In this document: piece after piece, positions 1-10,936 of the stretch
How positions within the stretch are numbered: position 1 is the first letter of the stretch
Layout of the letters: each line of letters opens with the position of its first letter
Assembly: GCA_947453205.1 (NCBI GenBank)
Contig: CANGFT010000013.1
Location: forward strand, 1-64,000
Direction of reading: 5' to 3'
DNA from: Beijerinckiaceae bacterium
GTDB taxonomy: Bacteria; Pseudomonadota; Alphaproteobacteria; Rhizobiales; Beijerinckiaceae
DNA: 64,000 nucleotides
Notes under the pieces: model-generated
Database searches by the model: none
What the model was told of the DNA's origin: nothing
Seen by the model: only the letters and a program-made list of their open reading frames with translations
Made by a program: the position numbers and the translations under genes

Positions 1-150
1 AGCCCGCTACATGACGCTGGAAACAATCGCCCCATTAAGCGATAATCACATCGTCGGGCTGCCCGCCGTGGCGACCTGACCAACTCGCCAAGACCGGCGA
101 TGGCGGTGATCAGCGCCAGCTTGTTACACCACGCTCCGGGACACGACCCA
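1..150. other. left edge, unassigned GC-rich sequence
   Basis: One open frame enters from outside the window and stops at 77-79 on the plus strand (25 residues visible). I cannot assign it to a family. Base composition here resembles the chromosomal part of the window and drops sharply after about 210, so this may be flanking DNA or the remnant of another mobile element. No confident gene is called. Confidence 0.3.
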
Positions 151-210
151 CTTGATGAGGTTTGGTGGCATTTGGTGAGGTTTGGTGAGGTTTGGTGGCA
201 CTTGGTGAGG
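151..210. repeat. six tandem G/T-rich 10-mers
   Basis: Six in-phase decamers: CTTGATGAGG, TTTGGTGGCA, TTTGGTGAGG, TTTGGTGAGG, TTTGGTGGCA, CTTGGTGAGG. Two sub-types alternate around the TTGGTG core. The array sits where composition changes from GC-rich to AT-rich, near the presumed outer edge of the integrative element. It could be an iteron-like or end-binding array; that role is inference. Confidence 0.75.
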
Positions 211-516
211 TTTTTCAGTTATTCGCAACACATCACATTTTCCTAAGCAAAATATGTGCATTTTTATGCTAGGTTTTTGCACAAGAAAATAGCCCTACCT
301 TGAATGCCTTGAGCTTGTGCTTTTCAATTTTTGTCTTTTATTATCGGCCCACGCTCCGCGTCGTCCGTGCCTTTCACCAAAGCCTCGCTCATTGAGATTT
401 CACTCGCTTCGGCTCAATCAATCATTTTTTGAATTTGTTTGTTTGGAAATATGCCAAAGCTCTGCAACAAGGCGTTTTCACACCTCTCGCCTACCGCTTA
501 GGAAACTCAAGAAGCC
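211..516. other. AT-rich noncoding stretch
   Basis: No convincing gene. The first 100 bases are very AT-rich. An 82-codon open frame at 317-565 has no ribosome site and overlaps the end of the Rep-like gene, so it is not called. The segment lies downstream of the minus-strand Rep-like gene and could hold replication or transfer sequences, but no clear nick-site hairpin was seen. Confidence 0.4.
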
Positions 517-987
517 TCAGTCGGGCTTGTTCAACAAATCGGCAACTGTGATGTGGCTTGAATAAACATCGAAAGTATCACAGTTCCCTGTTTCGATGCG
601 CTTAGTAATGTAACCGACCCAACCCTTAATGTCGGTGATTGGTTTAAATTCTACAATCCGATTGTGCGCACATTCATTACGCCACTGCCTTCGTAGAAAT
701 CGACAAAATTCATCTGTGTCGGCAAATCTGTCTACTGGCGTCTTGATGGCAGCATGATAGTGGTAACGTATTCCATTTTCGCTCCCTTCTAGAAACATCA
801 CACGCTGGCAATGCTTGTTGTATCGCTTTGAAGCGTTTCCATATAATTTGCCATCCACTCTATTCCAAAATCGCCTAACAAGTTCATTTACTTTTGACGA
901 ACTCAATTCGTCCGCAAATGTCAAAGTCGCACTGATATCCCAGTCAATTTTACAAGCCCATTCCTTCAGCTCAATTCGTATATTCAC
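517..987 (-). CDS. small HUH-type Rep/relaxase-like protein
   Basis: 156 residues, GTG start at 987 with GGAGGG seven bases upstream. Seen: a short basic protein with H76-Y77-H78 inside RYHYHAAI, matching the His-hydrophobe-His metal site of rolling-circle Rep endonucleases, followed 48 residues later by GWVGYITKRI, a plausible catalytic-Tyr motif with Y126-x-x-K129. An early strand TLTF at 21-24 fits motif 1. Known: such proteins nick one strand and stay 5'-linked through Tyr. It lacks a helicase domain and is smaller than most plasmid Reps. It is divergent from the small gene at 1043. The fold assignment is by motif only; it could be a degenerate relative. Confidence 0.6.
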   Translation of the reverse strand: MNIRIELKEWACKIDWDISATLTFADELSSSKVNELVRRFWNRVDGKLYGNASKRYNKHCQRVMFLEGSENGIRYHYHAAIKTPVDRFADTDEFCRFLRRQWRNECAHNRIVEFKPITDIKGWVGYITKRIETGNCDTFDVYSSHITVADLLNKPD

Positions 988-1042
988 TCTGTATCCCTCC
1001 TGCGCTTATTTAGTAAAAGAGGCTTCAAAGCTAAATAGCTGC

Positions 1043-1336
1043 ATGAACAACACATCTTTTCTCCAAAAAGTATATCGCGAATGCAACCTGCTTGGTCTAG
1101 CTGAAACACAGGATGATTTTAGTCGACTTTGTGGGCGTACGCCGACTTGGTTCAGCTCTCTAAAAGCACGAGGAATCCCATTAAGTGCATCGGCTGCAAT
1201 CGTATTACACTGGAAGCTCAATCAAAGCTTAGAACGAAAAATACCCCATCAACTTCATACTTCGGCGCGACAGCTTATGGATGAGTTGATGAGTTTTGCT
1301 CAACAACGCAGTTTGAAGCAGAAGGTCGAGAATTAA
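1043..1336 (+). CDS. small helix-turn-helix-like protein, DUF6626-like
   Basis: 97 residues starting at ATG 1043. The same frame is open back to 815, but that part overlaps the Rep-like gene on the other strand, and the protein-like sequence begins at MNNTSFLQKVY. The segment FSRLCGRTPTWFSSLKARG resembles the recognition region of small rhizobial proteins annotated as DUF6626 (from memory). The C-terminus is helical and charged. It lies 55 bases from the divergent Rep-like gene and directly abuts the next small gene. A role as element regulator is inference. Confidence 0.55.
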   Translation: MNNTSFLQKVYRECNLLGLAETQDDFSRLCGRTPTWFSSLKARGIPLSASAAIVLHWKLNQSLERKIPHQLHTSARQLMDELMSFAQQRSLKQKVEN

Positions 1337-1516
1337 ATGCTAGTGCTAGAGATCGTTAGCACAAAACCTTTGTCGCCAGCACAACTGATGGCAGCGAGAT
1401 TGAAGAAGCAGCAGAAATTGCTGAAGCGGCAACGAGCGGATGCTGACGTTATGCGCAAACGTGAGCAGTTGCTAAAAGCGCAGCAGCGACAGGCAGCTGT
1501 AGGGAAGAGCGCATAG
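1337..1516 (+). CDS. short basic helical protein
   Basis: 59 residues. The ATG follows the TAA of the upstream gene with no gap, so translation is probably coupled. The product is Lys/Arg/Gln-rich (LKKQQKLLKRQRADADVMRKR) and likely one long helix or coiled coil. No family is recognised. The junction and compositional match to the upstream gene argue for a real cistron, but a chance frame cannot be excluded. Confidence 0.45.
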   Translation: MLVLEIVSTKPLSPAQLMAARLKKQQKLLKRQRADADVMRKREQLLKAQQRQAAVGKSA

Positions 1517-1848
1517 CGAGAGATAGAAAATGTCGCTATAGCAGCGCCCTGCAGCTGCCTATTTTCCGTACGCTGCTACTCATGTTGCGCAGCGCTGAAA
1601 GTACCGCTGTAGACCCCTACAAATGCATTAAAACGGCGATACTATTTGTAGTTCCACAACATCCATACTCTGGCGCTAGCTTTTGTGTCGGTTTTTCGCG
1701 ATCACCTGCTTGGCTCATCTTTCCTACAGCACAATCATGTCCCCTTAGCCGAACCGAATTTTTCTTGAAATACCGACATGATTTAGGTCGCACAACAGGA
1801 ATAGAGATCGCATTTTTATATCATCGCAACACATAAAGGAGCTATGCG
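1517..1848. other. intergenic region with hairpin
   Basis: 332 bases without a convincing gene. An 8-bp stem TAGCAGCG (1539-1546) / CGCTGCTA (1571-1578) encloses a 24-base loop containing the palindrome GCAGCTGC, and may end the upstream two-gene unit. An 84-codon frame at 1582-1836 is Cys/Ser-rich without a ribosome site and is rejected. The end of the segment should contain the promoter of the gene at 1849; AAGGAG is at 1836-1841. Confidence 0.45.
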
Positions 1849-2295
1849 ATGAGCATGTTGAAGGGCTTCCAGTTTGTTGTCGCACCACGTGCGGGCAATC
1901 AACTTTCCATCGAAGAAGTGCGGCGTAACAAGTTGATCAAGCAATTGCAGGAGCAGCGATCAATTGCGCTTGCTGAAGCTGCTGGCGAAAGCTTTTCGAT
2001 CAAGCGCAGCAAGTGGGTAACCAACGAAGCAGGCGACAAAATCCGAGTTGAAGTAGATAAACGATTGAAGCAATGGTGGACGACACAAGCTGATGGGCAA
2101 TTGGTGCTTGTTGTGCGATGGGGAGCACGAGCTATCGAATGGGATAGCGGGAAGAGCGCCATCGTAGTTGGCGATCGTGCTAAGCTCACTGCGGTGTTGG
2201 ACAAGCTGATAGCTGCCACGCAAGCTGGTGAGCTTGATCGGCACACTGAAGCACTGAATAAAGATCGATTAGTGCCAAAGCGTAAAACAGCGTGA
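1849..2295 (+). CDS. DUF6641-like hypothetical protein
   Basis: 148 residues; AAGGAG seven bases before ATG 1849. The layout MSMLKGFQFVVAPR... EEVRRNKLIKQLQEQ, a central KRLKQWWTTQADGQLVLVVRWGA segment and a final short helix matches, from memory, the small proteins grouped as DUF6641, which occur on plasmids and integrative elements. Function is unknown. It is convergent with the integrase and shares a terminator hairpin with it. Confidence 0.6.
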   Translation: MSMLKGFQFVVAPRAGNQLSIEEVRRNKLIKQLQEQRSIALAEAAGESFSIKRSKWVTNEAGDKIRVEVDKRLKQWWTTQADGQLVLVVRWGARAIEWDSGKSAIVVGDRAKLTAVLDKLIAATQAGELDRHTEALNKDRLVPKRKTA

Positions 2296-2308
2296 AATGA
2301 TGTTAGGA

Positions 2309-2334
2309 GATTGAAGGCGCAAGAGCCTTCAATC
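2309..2334. terminator. bidirectional terminator hairpin
   Basis: Perfect 10-bp stem GATTGAAGGC (2309-2318) / GCCTTCAATC (2325-2334) with loop GCAAGA. It lies just after the stop of the DUF6641-like gene and covers the last codon and stop of the convergent integrase. T-rich sequence follows on the plus strand. Confidence 0.75.
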
Positions 2335-3624
2335 TTCATATTCATCCAAATCTTCGTTTTCTAATTCTGCAAAATACAGCTCATCTTCGTCGATCAGCGT
2401 GCCAGCAATTGCATTCTTCACCATCTTCTCAGTCGTTGTATGATAATATGTCTTTGCAATTTGCAGCTCGCTTGTGCCGCACATCTCAGCCACAGCTGTA
2501 GACGTCAGGCCACTATTGACTTTCTGTGTGATGAAGTAGTGACGGAAGCTGTAAGGAACGAGATCGCGTGCGTGTCGATTTTTTATTTCAATCGCGTCAA
2601 TCACTCGCCGAAAATGATACAAAATTGCTCTCTCACTTAATTGCGTTTTTCCATCGACACTAAAAATCAATCTATCTCCTAATTTTACGCCGTCATCTTC
2701 ATATACTCCCGCCATAATTTTTCTCAGCTGTTCCAAATAATGTGCATCCCTAATCAGTAAGTATCGTGTTTTTTGAACTTTGCTTGTGGTATGGCGGACA
2801 TGAATCTTCACCATTTTGTAAGGCTTGTTTTCATTGTGATGCGTGTGCCAAGATACATCTTGCCAGCGCAACTGCCGCTGTTCTCCCGTCCGCAAACCAC
2901 TCACAATAGCGACACGCATATAAAAACAAGCGATCAGTTTGGTCAGGTTCCTATTGTCTGTAAGATCTTTTTTCGCATCTTTTATGTCGTCACGCAGTTT
3001 GATGCTTATTTCTTTTATTTCTTCTTCGCTAAACATAGCTCTACGCAGATTTTCATCCCCACTGTCAATGCGTGGAAGCGCCTTAAATTCAAAGCTGTCG
3101 ATGGTCGTTTCACCACGCTTAAAAAGCCAGTTCATCATCGAATTGATGCTACTCTGTTCGTTTTTAACTGTTGTATGGCTTATTTTAAGATTTTTTTTTC
3201 CTTTCGTGCGTTCATAAAAATAATCCTCGCAATCAATTCGATCCAATTCTTTTAACTTAGTGTCTGCACCGATAAACTCTAACCAATGACCTAAATGTGT
3301 TTTGACTGTTCCCAAGCGACCTTTTGTTATGCTACCTGCTGCAGCGTCACGTGTCCGTTGTTCAATGTATTTGTCGAGGCCCTCTTTTGCTGATAGAGAG
3401 AAATACTTCTTACCCGCAATCGTATTAGCGGTTATCTCCAAATAAGCGTGTTTGCCGCGCTCAATTGCGGTTGTCTGGCTACGTGTACGGAGGCTTTTTC
3501 TCGCATACTTTCCTTCGCCAGCAAGCCACATCCTAAAGTGCCAATAATCGCTGCGCTTGTAGATGATCGCCTCGTCGAAAATCACCAACTCGTCCGCGCC
3601 AAAGCTCCGCTTCTTCAGCACCAT
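2329..3624 (-). CDS. tyrosine recombinase/integrase
   Basis: 431 residues from ATG 3624, preceded by GGAGGT at four bases; the frame is open 20 codons further up but without a ribosome site. N-terminal SAM-like/core-binding domain about 75-180, catalytic domain about 200-410. Catalytic residues visible: R245 in SGLRTGEQRQLRW, R361 in PYSFRHYFIT, and nucleophile Y393 or Y394 in AKTYYHTT. The first His of HxxR is Tyr, a variant common in phage and island integrases. It points into the element with its start facing the guaA 3' end 160 bases away, the usual layout for an integrase beside its attachment site. Confidence 0.92.
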   Translation of the reverse strand: MVLKKRSFGADELVIFDEAIIYKRSDYWHFRMWLAGEGKYARKSLRTRSQTTAIERGKHAYLEITANTIAGKKYFSLSAKEGLDKYIEQRTRDAAAGSITKGRLGTVKTHLGHWLEFIGADTKLKELDRIDCEDYFYERTKGKKNLKISHTTVKNEQSSINSMMNWLFKRGETTIDSFEFKALPRIDSGDENLRRAMFSEEEIKEISIKLRDDIKDAKKDLTDNRNLTKLIACFYMRVAIVSGLRTGEQRQLRWQDVSWHTHHNENKPYKMVKIHVRHTTSKVQKTRYLLIRDAHYLEQLRKIMAGVYEDDGVKLGDRLIFSVDGKTQLSERAILYHFRRVIDAIEIKNRHARDLVPYSFRHYFITQKVNSGLTSTAVAEMCGTSELQIAKTYYHTTTEKMVKNAIAGTLIDEDELYFAELENEDLDEYED

Positions 3625-3661
3625 CGCGACCTCCACGTCGCTACGTTTTATCGTAGCGGCA

Positions 3662-3743
3662 CTTTTGTGTAGCATTTTGTGCAACTGTAGCGAAAAAGGT
3701 CAACAGTTTCAACCGCTCATTTTGAACGTGAACCTTTTGTGTA
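3662..3743. repeat. TTTTGTG repeats, candidate arm-type integrase sites
   Basis: Three same-orientation copies: CTTTTGTGTA at 3662-3671, ATTTTGTGCA at 3674-3683 and CTTTTGTGTA at 3734-3743. They lie between the integrase start and the guaA 3' end. Short direct repeats here are the usual position of arm-binding sites for a tyrosine integrase; that function is inferred. Confidence 0.5.
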
Positions 3744-3784
3744 AGTAAAAAACTCAATTAGATCAATGACTTAGTTGATGAAAG

Positions 3785-5401
<1,617 letters not shown>

Positions 5402-5488
5402 GGTCTCGTCCTTCCGCAAAGCGCCGGATTAGAGGATGCGCCGCGCCTTCGCAATCATGGGGGGCGCGATCGCAGCGGTTCTCTACCG

Positions 5489-6781
5489 TTATTGCTTCAC
5501 CAGCACAGCAATATAGAACCCATCCGTCCCGGTGGCCCGTGGGCTGAGGCGGATGCCCGGGCCGAAGGGCGAGGCGTGGGCCGCCAGCGCGGGCAGCGCC
5601 GCCATGCGGGCCATATGGGCGGCGTCGCGGGGCAGCCAGCCGTCGTTCGCCTCAAGGAAGGCCGCCACCCGCTCCTCGTTCTCGACCCGCAGCACCGAGC
5701 AGGTGACATAGACCAGCGCGCCGCCGGGCTTCACGTAAAGCGCCGCGCGGGCCAGAACCTCGTCCTGATCCTTGATGCGCTGGTCGAGCGCGCCCGGCCG
5801 CATCCGCCATTTGGCGTCGGGGTTGCGTCGCCAGGCGCCCGTGCCCGTGCAGGGCGCGTCCACCATCACGAGGTCGCAGCGGCCCTCCAGCCCCTCCAGA
5901 ACATCCTTGGGGCCACGGGGCGCGCGGACCTGCACATTGCGGGCGCCCGCCCGCTCAAGCCTTGCGAAGATCGGCATGAGGCGGCGGCCATCGCTGTCGG
6001 TGGCGAAGATCTGGCCACGATTCTCCATGAGCGCGGCGAGCGCGAGGGTCTTGCCGCCGCCGCCTGCGCAGAGGTCCAGCACCTGCTGGCCGGGCTCGAC
6101 GCCCGCCAGCAAGGCCACGAGTTGCGACCCCTCGTCCTGCACCTCGACAAGGCCCTTCACATAGGCGGGCTCGGCGGCCAGCGCCGGCCCGCGTCCGTCG
6201 GCGCCGATGTTGATGCGCAGGCCCAGCCGCGACAGGGGGGCCTCGACCGGCGACAGATGGGAGAGCTGCTTCAGCGCCTTCTCCCGGTCGCCCTTGAGCG
6301 TGTTGACGCGCAGATCGACCGGCGCGCGCTCCGCGAGCGCCCTGCCCTCCTCCGCAGCCTGATCGCCAAAGGCGGCCTCGAAGCCCTGCGCCAGCCATTC
6401 GGGATAATCGCCGCGCACATGGGCGGGGGCGCCTTCGAGGGAGCCGGCCTCAAGCCGCTCGCGCTCGGCGTCGGTCAAGGTAGCGGGGGCGTATTGCGCG
6501 CCCGTGAAGAGGGCCGCGATGGCCTCGGCATCGAGACCGCCGACCTGCCGCAGGGCGCCGAGCATGACCGCGCGGGGCTCGGGGGAGCCCATCAGGAAGG
6601 CGCTGGAGGCCTTGTGGCGCAGAGCGTCGAAAACCAGCGTGCCGATGGCCGAGCGGTCCTTGGAGCCGGCGAAACGGTGCGACTGCCCCCATTCCTTCAG
6701 GGCGTCGGCGGCGGGGCGGTGGCGCGTCTCGATGATGTCAAGCACATCGATGGCGGCGGAGATGCGGGCTGCGGGGGTCAT
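5489..6781 (-). CDS. RsmB/NOP-family rRNA m5C methyltransferase
   Basis: 430 residues. SAM-dependent cytosine-5 RNA methyltransferase. A helical NusB-like N-terminal part (1-130) precedes the Rossmann domain: VLDLCAGGGGKTLALA at 235-249, DAPCTGTG with C311, and TCSVLRVENEER with C361; the two cysteines are the catalytic and release residues of the family. It lies 87 bases upstream of guaA, same strand. The exact rRNA position is not readable from sequence; RsmB-type C967 is the default guess. Confidence 0.88.
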   Translation of the reverse strand: MTPAARISAAIDVLDIIETRHRPAADALKEWGQSHRFAGSKDRSAIGTLVFDALRHKASSAFLMGSPEPRAVMLGALRQVGGLDAEAIAALFTGAQYAPATLTDAERERLEAGSLEGAPAHVRGDYPEWLAQGFEAAFGDQAAEEGRALAERAPVDLRVNTLKGDREKALKQLSHLSPVEAPLSRLGLRINIGADGRGPALAAEPAYVKGLVEVQDEGSQLVALLAGVEPGQQVLDLCAGGGGKTLALAALMENRGQIFATDSDGRRLMPIFARLERAGARNVQVRAPRGPKDVLEGLEGRCDLVMVDAPCTGTGAWRRNPDAKWRMRPGALDQRIKDQDEVLARAALYVKPGGALVYVTCSVLRVENEERVAAFLEANDGWLPRDAAHMARMAALPALAAHASPFGPGIRLSPRATGTDGFYIAVLVKQ

Positions 6782-6875
6782 CCGGTCGGGCCATGTTCTG
6801 CAAGAGGGGCGGCTCGCATGGGAGCCCTGCGCTGCGTCACACAGTCAGGCCCCACATGCAAATGGAGAATTGCGT

Positions 6876-7298
6876 TCAAAATCCGCCGATGACGCGAATG
6901 GCGAAGATCGCCCACAGGGCCATGAGGGCGGCGACGCCCGCCAGATAGGTCTGGAACCGTCGCGGCACATGGTTGTCGGTCACATGCACATAGGCATGGG
7001 CGAGACGGAAGAGGACGAAGGCCCAGGACAGGCATACGAAGAGCAGATCAGCCTTCTGCGTGACGATGGCGAGGCCCACCAGCACATAGAAAAGCACAGG
7101 CAGCTCAAGCTGGTTCTGGAAGGCGCGGCTGATCTGGGTCTGGCGTTGCGGCCAGGCGGGCTGGCCGAGCGCGACGTCCTGAAGCTTCGTCTCGCCGCTG
7201 ACGAGGGCGTCGCGTCGGCTCGCGCCCATCCAGAACAGAAGTCCGAAGGTGAGCGCGACCAGCACGAAGACGGGCAGGAGAACGGCCGCGAGCGGCAT
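6876..7298 (-). CDS. MAPEG family membrane protein
   Basis: 140 residues from ATG 7298, one base after the guaB stop (TGA-C-ATG), so translation is probably coupled to guaB. Four hydrophobic segments: about 3-25, 68-87, 90-106 and 118-138. The motif AFQNQLELPVLFYVLVG is typical of the MAPEG family (membrane-associated eicosanoid and glutathione metabolism proteins). In bacteria the substrate is usually unknown. Conserved in this position beside guaB in related alphaproteobacteria, as I recall. Confidence 0.82.
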   Translation of the reverse strand: MPLAAVLLPVFVLVALTFGLLFWMGASRRDALVSGETKLQDVALGQPAWPQRQTQISRAFQNQLELPVLFYVLVGLAIVTQKADLLFVCLSWAFVLFRLAHAYVHVTDNHVPRRFQTYLAGVAALMALWAIFAIRVIGGF

Positions 7299-7299
7299 G

Positions 7300-8853
<1,554 letters not shown>

Positions 8854-8949
8854 TCACCGTCTCGCCACCGGGTTGACGGTGGCTCATATCACGCTGATGA
8901 CGGCTGGCAAATGAATCTCGACGCGAAACCGGCTCAACCCACAGGCCGA

Positions 8950-9681
8950 TCAATCGTCCTGCGGCTCTTCCTGAGCGTCAGCAGCGCCGCGGAAGCCCGT
9001 CGCCAGCACATAAAGCTCGGCCGAGCCCGCCCGGCTCGCCTTGGGCTTCACATGGCGCACCACGGCGAAGTCCCGCTTGAGCATGGCCAGCAATTCGCCC
9101 TCGGTTCCGCCCTGAAACACCTTGGCGACGAAGAAACCGCCGGGCGCCAGCACTTCGCAGGCGAATTCTATGGCGAGTTCGGCGAGGCCCATGATCTTCA
9201 GATGGTCGGTCTTCTTGTGGCCGGTGGTGTTGGCGGCCATATCGGACATGACGCCATCGGCGAGGCCGCCCAGCATGGCCTTGAGACGGTCCGGCGCGTC
9301 ATGGTCGTTGAAATCCATGACGGCGAACTCGACGCCCGCGATAGGGTCGATGTTGAGAAGGTCGATGCCGACCACCTTGCCCCGGCCCTGCTCGACGCCG
9401 ACCTTCTTCGCCGCAAGCTGCGCCCAGCCGCCGGGCGCCGCGCCGAGATCGACGATGCGCTGGCCGGGCTTCAGAAGCTTGTAGCGATCATCCATCTCGA
9501 TGAGCTTGTAGACCGCGCGCGAGCGCCAGCCCTCACGCTTGGCCTGCGCCACATAGGGATCGTTGAGCTGGCGCTCCAGCCAGAGCTTGGAGGAAAGCGT
9601 GCGCTTGCCTGCGGTCTTCACCCGCACCTTGATCGAGCGGCCGCCCTCGCGCCCGCCGCCGCCTGTCCCTGATCCGCTCAT
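8950..9681 (-). CDS. rlmE: 23S rRNA 2'-O-methyltransferase RlmE
   Basis: 243 residues from ATG 9681, 14 bases after the ppx stop. FtsJ/RrmJ family: methylates the ribose of U2552 in 23S rRNA. SAM loop VDLGAAPGGWAQ at 77-88; the K-D-K-E tetrad is K59 (AVYKLIE), D147 (VMSDMAANTTG), K187 (FFVAKVFQGG) and E222 (SAELYVLA). A Gly-rich, basic N-terminal tail of about 20 residues and an acidic C-terminal tail extend the core, as in other alphaproteobacteria. Confidence 0.95.
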   Translation of the reverse strand: MSGSGTGGGGREGGRSIKVRVKTAGKRTLSSKLWLERQLNDPYVAQAKREGWRSRAVYKLIEMDDRYKLLKPGQRIVDLGAAPGGWAQLAAKKVGVEQGRGKVVGIDLLNIDPIAGVEFAVMDFNDHDAPDRLKAMLGGLADGVMSDMAANTTGHKKTDHLKIMGLAELAIEFACEVLAPGGFFVAKVFQGGTEGELLAMLKRDFAVVRHVKPKASRAGSAELYVLATGFRGAADAQEEPQDD

Positions 9682-9695
9682 TGAGTCCTGTTCCG

Positions 9696-10814
9696 TTACA
9701 GCCGCAGATGGCTCCACACGCGGTCCGCGCTCATCATCTGCATCAAGATGCCTTCGCGCAGGCCACGGTCGGCGATCCTGATCCGATCAGCCGGGAAAGC
9801 CCGGCGGATGGCGTCGAAGATCGCGCAGCCCGCCAGCACGAGATCCGCCCGCTCCGGGCCGATGCAGCCATTGGCGACGCGGTCGGCGTAGCTCATGGCC
9901 TGCAAGCGGGCGATGGCCTGAGAGACTTCCGCATCATTCATCCAGAGCCCATCCACCTGACGGCGGTCGTAACGCAGGAGGCCAAGGTGGACTCCCGCTA
10001 TGGTCGTCACCGTGCCGGAGGTGCCCAGGAGGTGAAAGCGGTCGCAGCGCAGCTCCGAGGCCGTGCGCTCAAGGAAGGGCGCAAGCTCGCCGCTCACATG
10101 CTCGACCATGCGCTCATAGATCTCGGCGGTGACGTCGATGCCGCCGAAGCGTTCGGCGATGGTGACGACGCCAAGCTGCAGGGAGGCCCACATGCGCACA
10201 CGCCCGCGCATGGCCGCGTCCCCATCGAGCTCATGGGACTGGGCCGTGGGTCGGGACAGCCAGACGATCTCGGACGAGCCGCCGCCAATGTCGAACAGCA
10301 CGACGCCCTCGGCCTGATCGTCCGCGAGGGCGGCGCAGCCGGAGGCGGCGAGATGCGCCTCGGTCTCCCGGTCGACCACTTCGAGGGAGAGGCCGACCTC
10401 GTCGCGGACGCGGGCGATGAAATCCGGCCCGTTGGCCGCGATGCGGCAGGCCTCGGTCGCGATGAGGCGGACGCGGGTGACGCCGCGGTTCTCCATCTTG
10501 GTGCGGCAGATCTCAAGCGCGGCGAGCGTGCGGTCGATGGCGCCCTGCCCGAGACGGCCGGACTGGGTGAGGCCCTCCCCCAGCCTGACGATGCGGGAGA
10601 AGGCGTCGATGATTCGAAACCCCTCGCGCGCGGGGCGGGCGATCAGCAAACGGCAATTATTGGTGCCAAGGTCGAGCGCGGCGTAGACATGACCATACCG
10701 CCCGGCGCCATGAGGGCCTCCCCCATCGCCAGGACGATCATTCGCAGGACGGCCTTTCAGCCGCGCATCCGAGCCCGCAGGCGCCGCAGCGCCGGGCGCT
10801 TCAAAGGACGACAC
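9696..10814 (-). CDS. Ppx/GppA family phosphatase
   Basis: 372 residues, GTG start. Exopolyphosphatase or pppGpp phosphohydrolase of the ASKHA fold. Phosphate loop ALDLGTNNCRLLIA at about 46-59, catalytic Glu region LIATEACRIA, second phosphate loop FDIGGGSSEIVW at about 173-184. It lacks the C-terminal HD domain of E. coli Ppx, giving the short alphaproteobacterial form. The first 40 residues are Gly/Pro/Ala-rich and probably disordered, so a later start is possible. First gene of the ppx-rlmE-guaB-guaA run. Confidence 0.88.
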   Translation of the reverse strand: MSSFEAPGAAAPAGSDARLKGRPANDRPGDGGGPHGAGRYGHVYAALDLGTNNCRLLIARPAREGFRIIDAFSRIVRLGEGLTQSGRLGQGAIDRTLAALEICRTKMENRGVTRVRLIATEACRIAANGPDFIARVRDEVGLSLEVVDRETEAHLAASGCAALADDQAEGVVLFDIGGGSSEIVWLSRPTAQSHELDGDAAMRGRVRMWASLQLGVVTIAERFGGIDVTAEIYERMVEHVSGELAPFLERTASELRCDRFHLLGTSGTVTTIAGVHLGLLRYDRRQVDGLWMNDAEVSQAIARLQAMSYADRVANGCIGPERADLVLAGCAIFDAIRRAFPADRIRIADRGLREGILMQMMSADRVWSHLRL

Positions 10815-10936
10815 CGTTCATCTCCAGCCTCCGCCTCAGCCGCGCGCGACGCGGAGCGGAAGCATTCAGCGGGAATGTAAGCTTTCCCGCGCCTCACTGC
10901 AAAGGAATCCGCAACGAGCCGCCAGAAAGCCGCCGA

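Noticed and set aside
147-156. CCCACTnnAT as a left attachment repeat matching the guaA end
   Set aside because: Only eight matching bases; expected by chance.
317-565. 82-codon frame left of the Rep-like gene
   Set aside because: No ribosome site, overlaps the 3' end of the Rep-like gene, no protein-like pattern.
1582-1836. 84-codon frame upstream of the DUF6641-like gene
   Set aside because: Cys/Ser-rich sequence, no ribosome site, lies in the probable promoter region.
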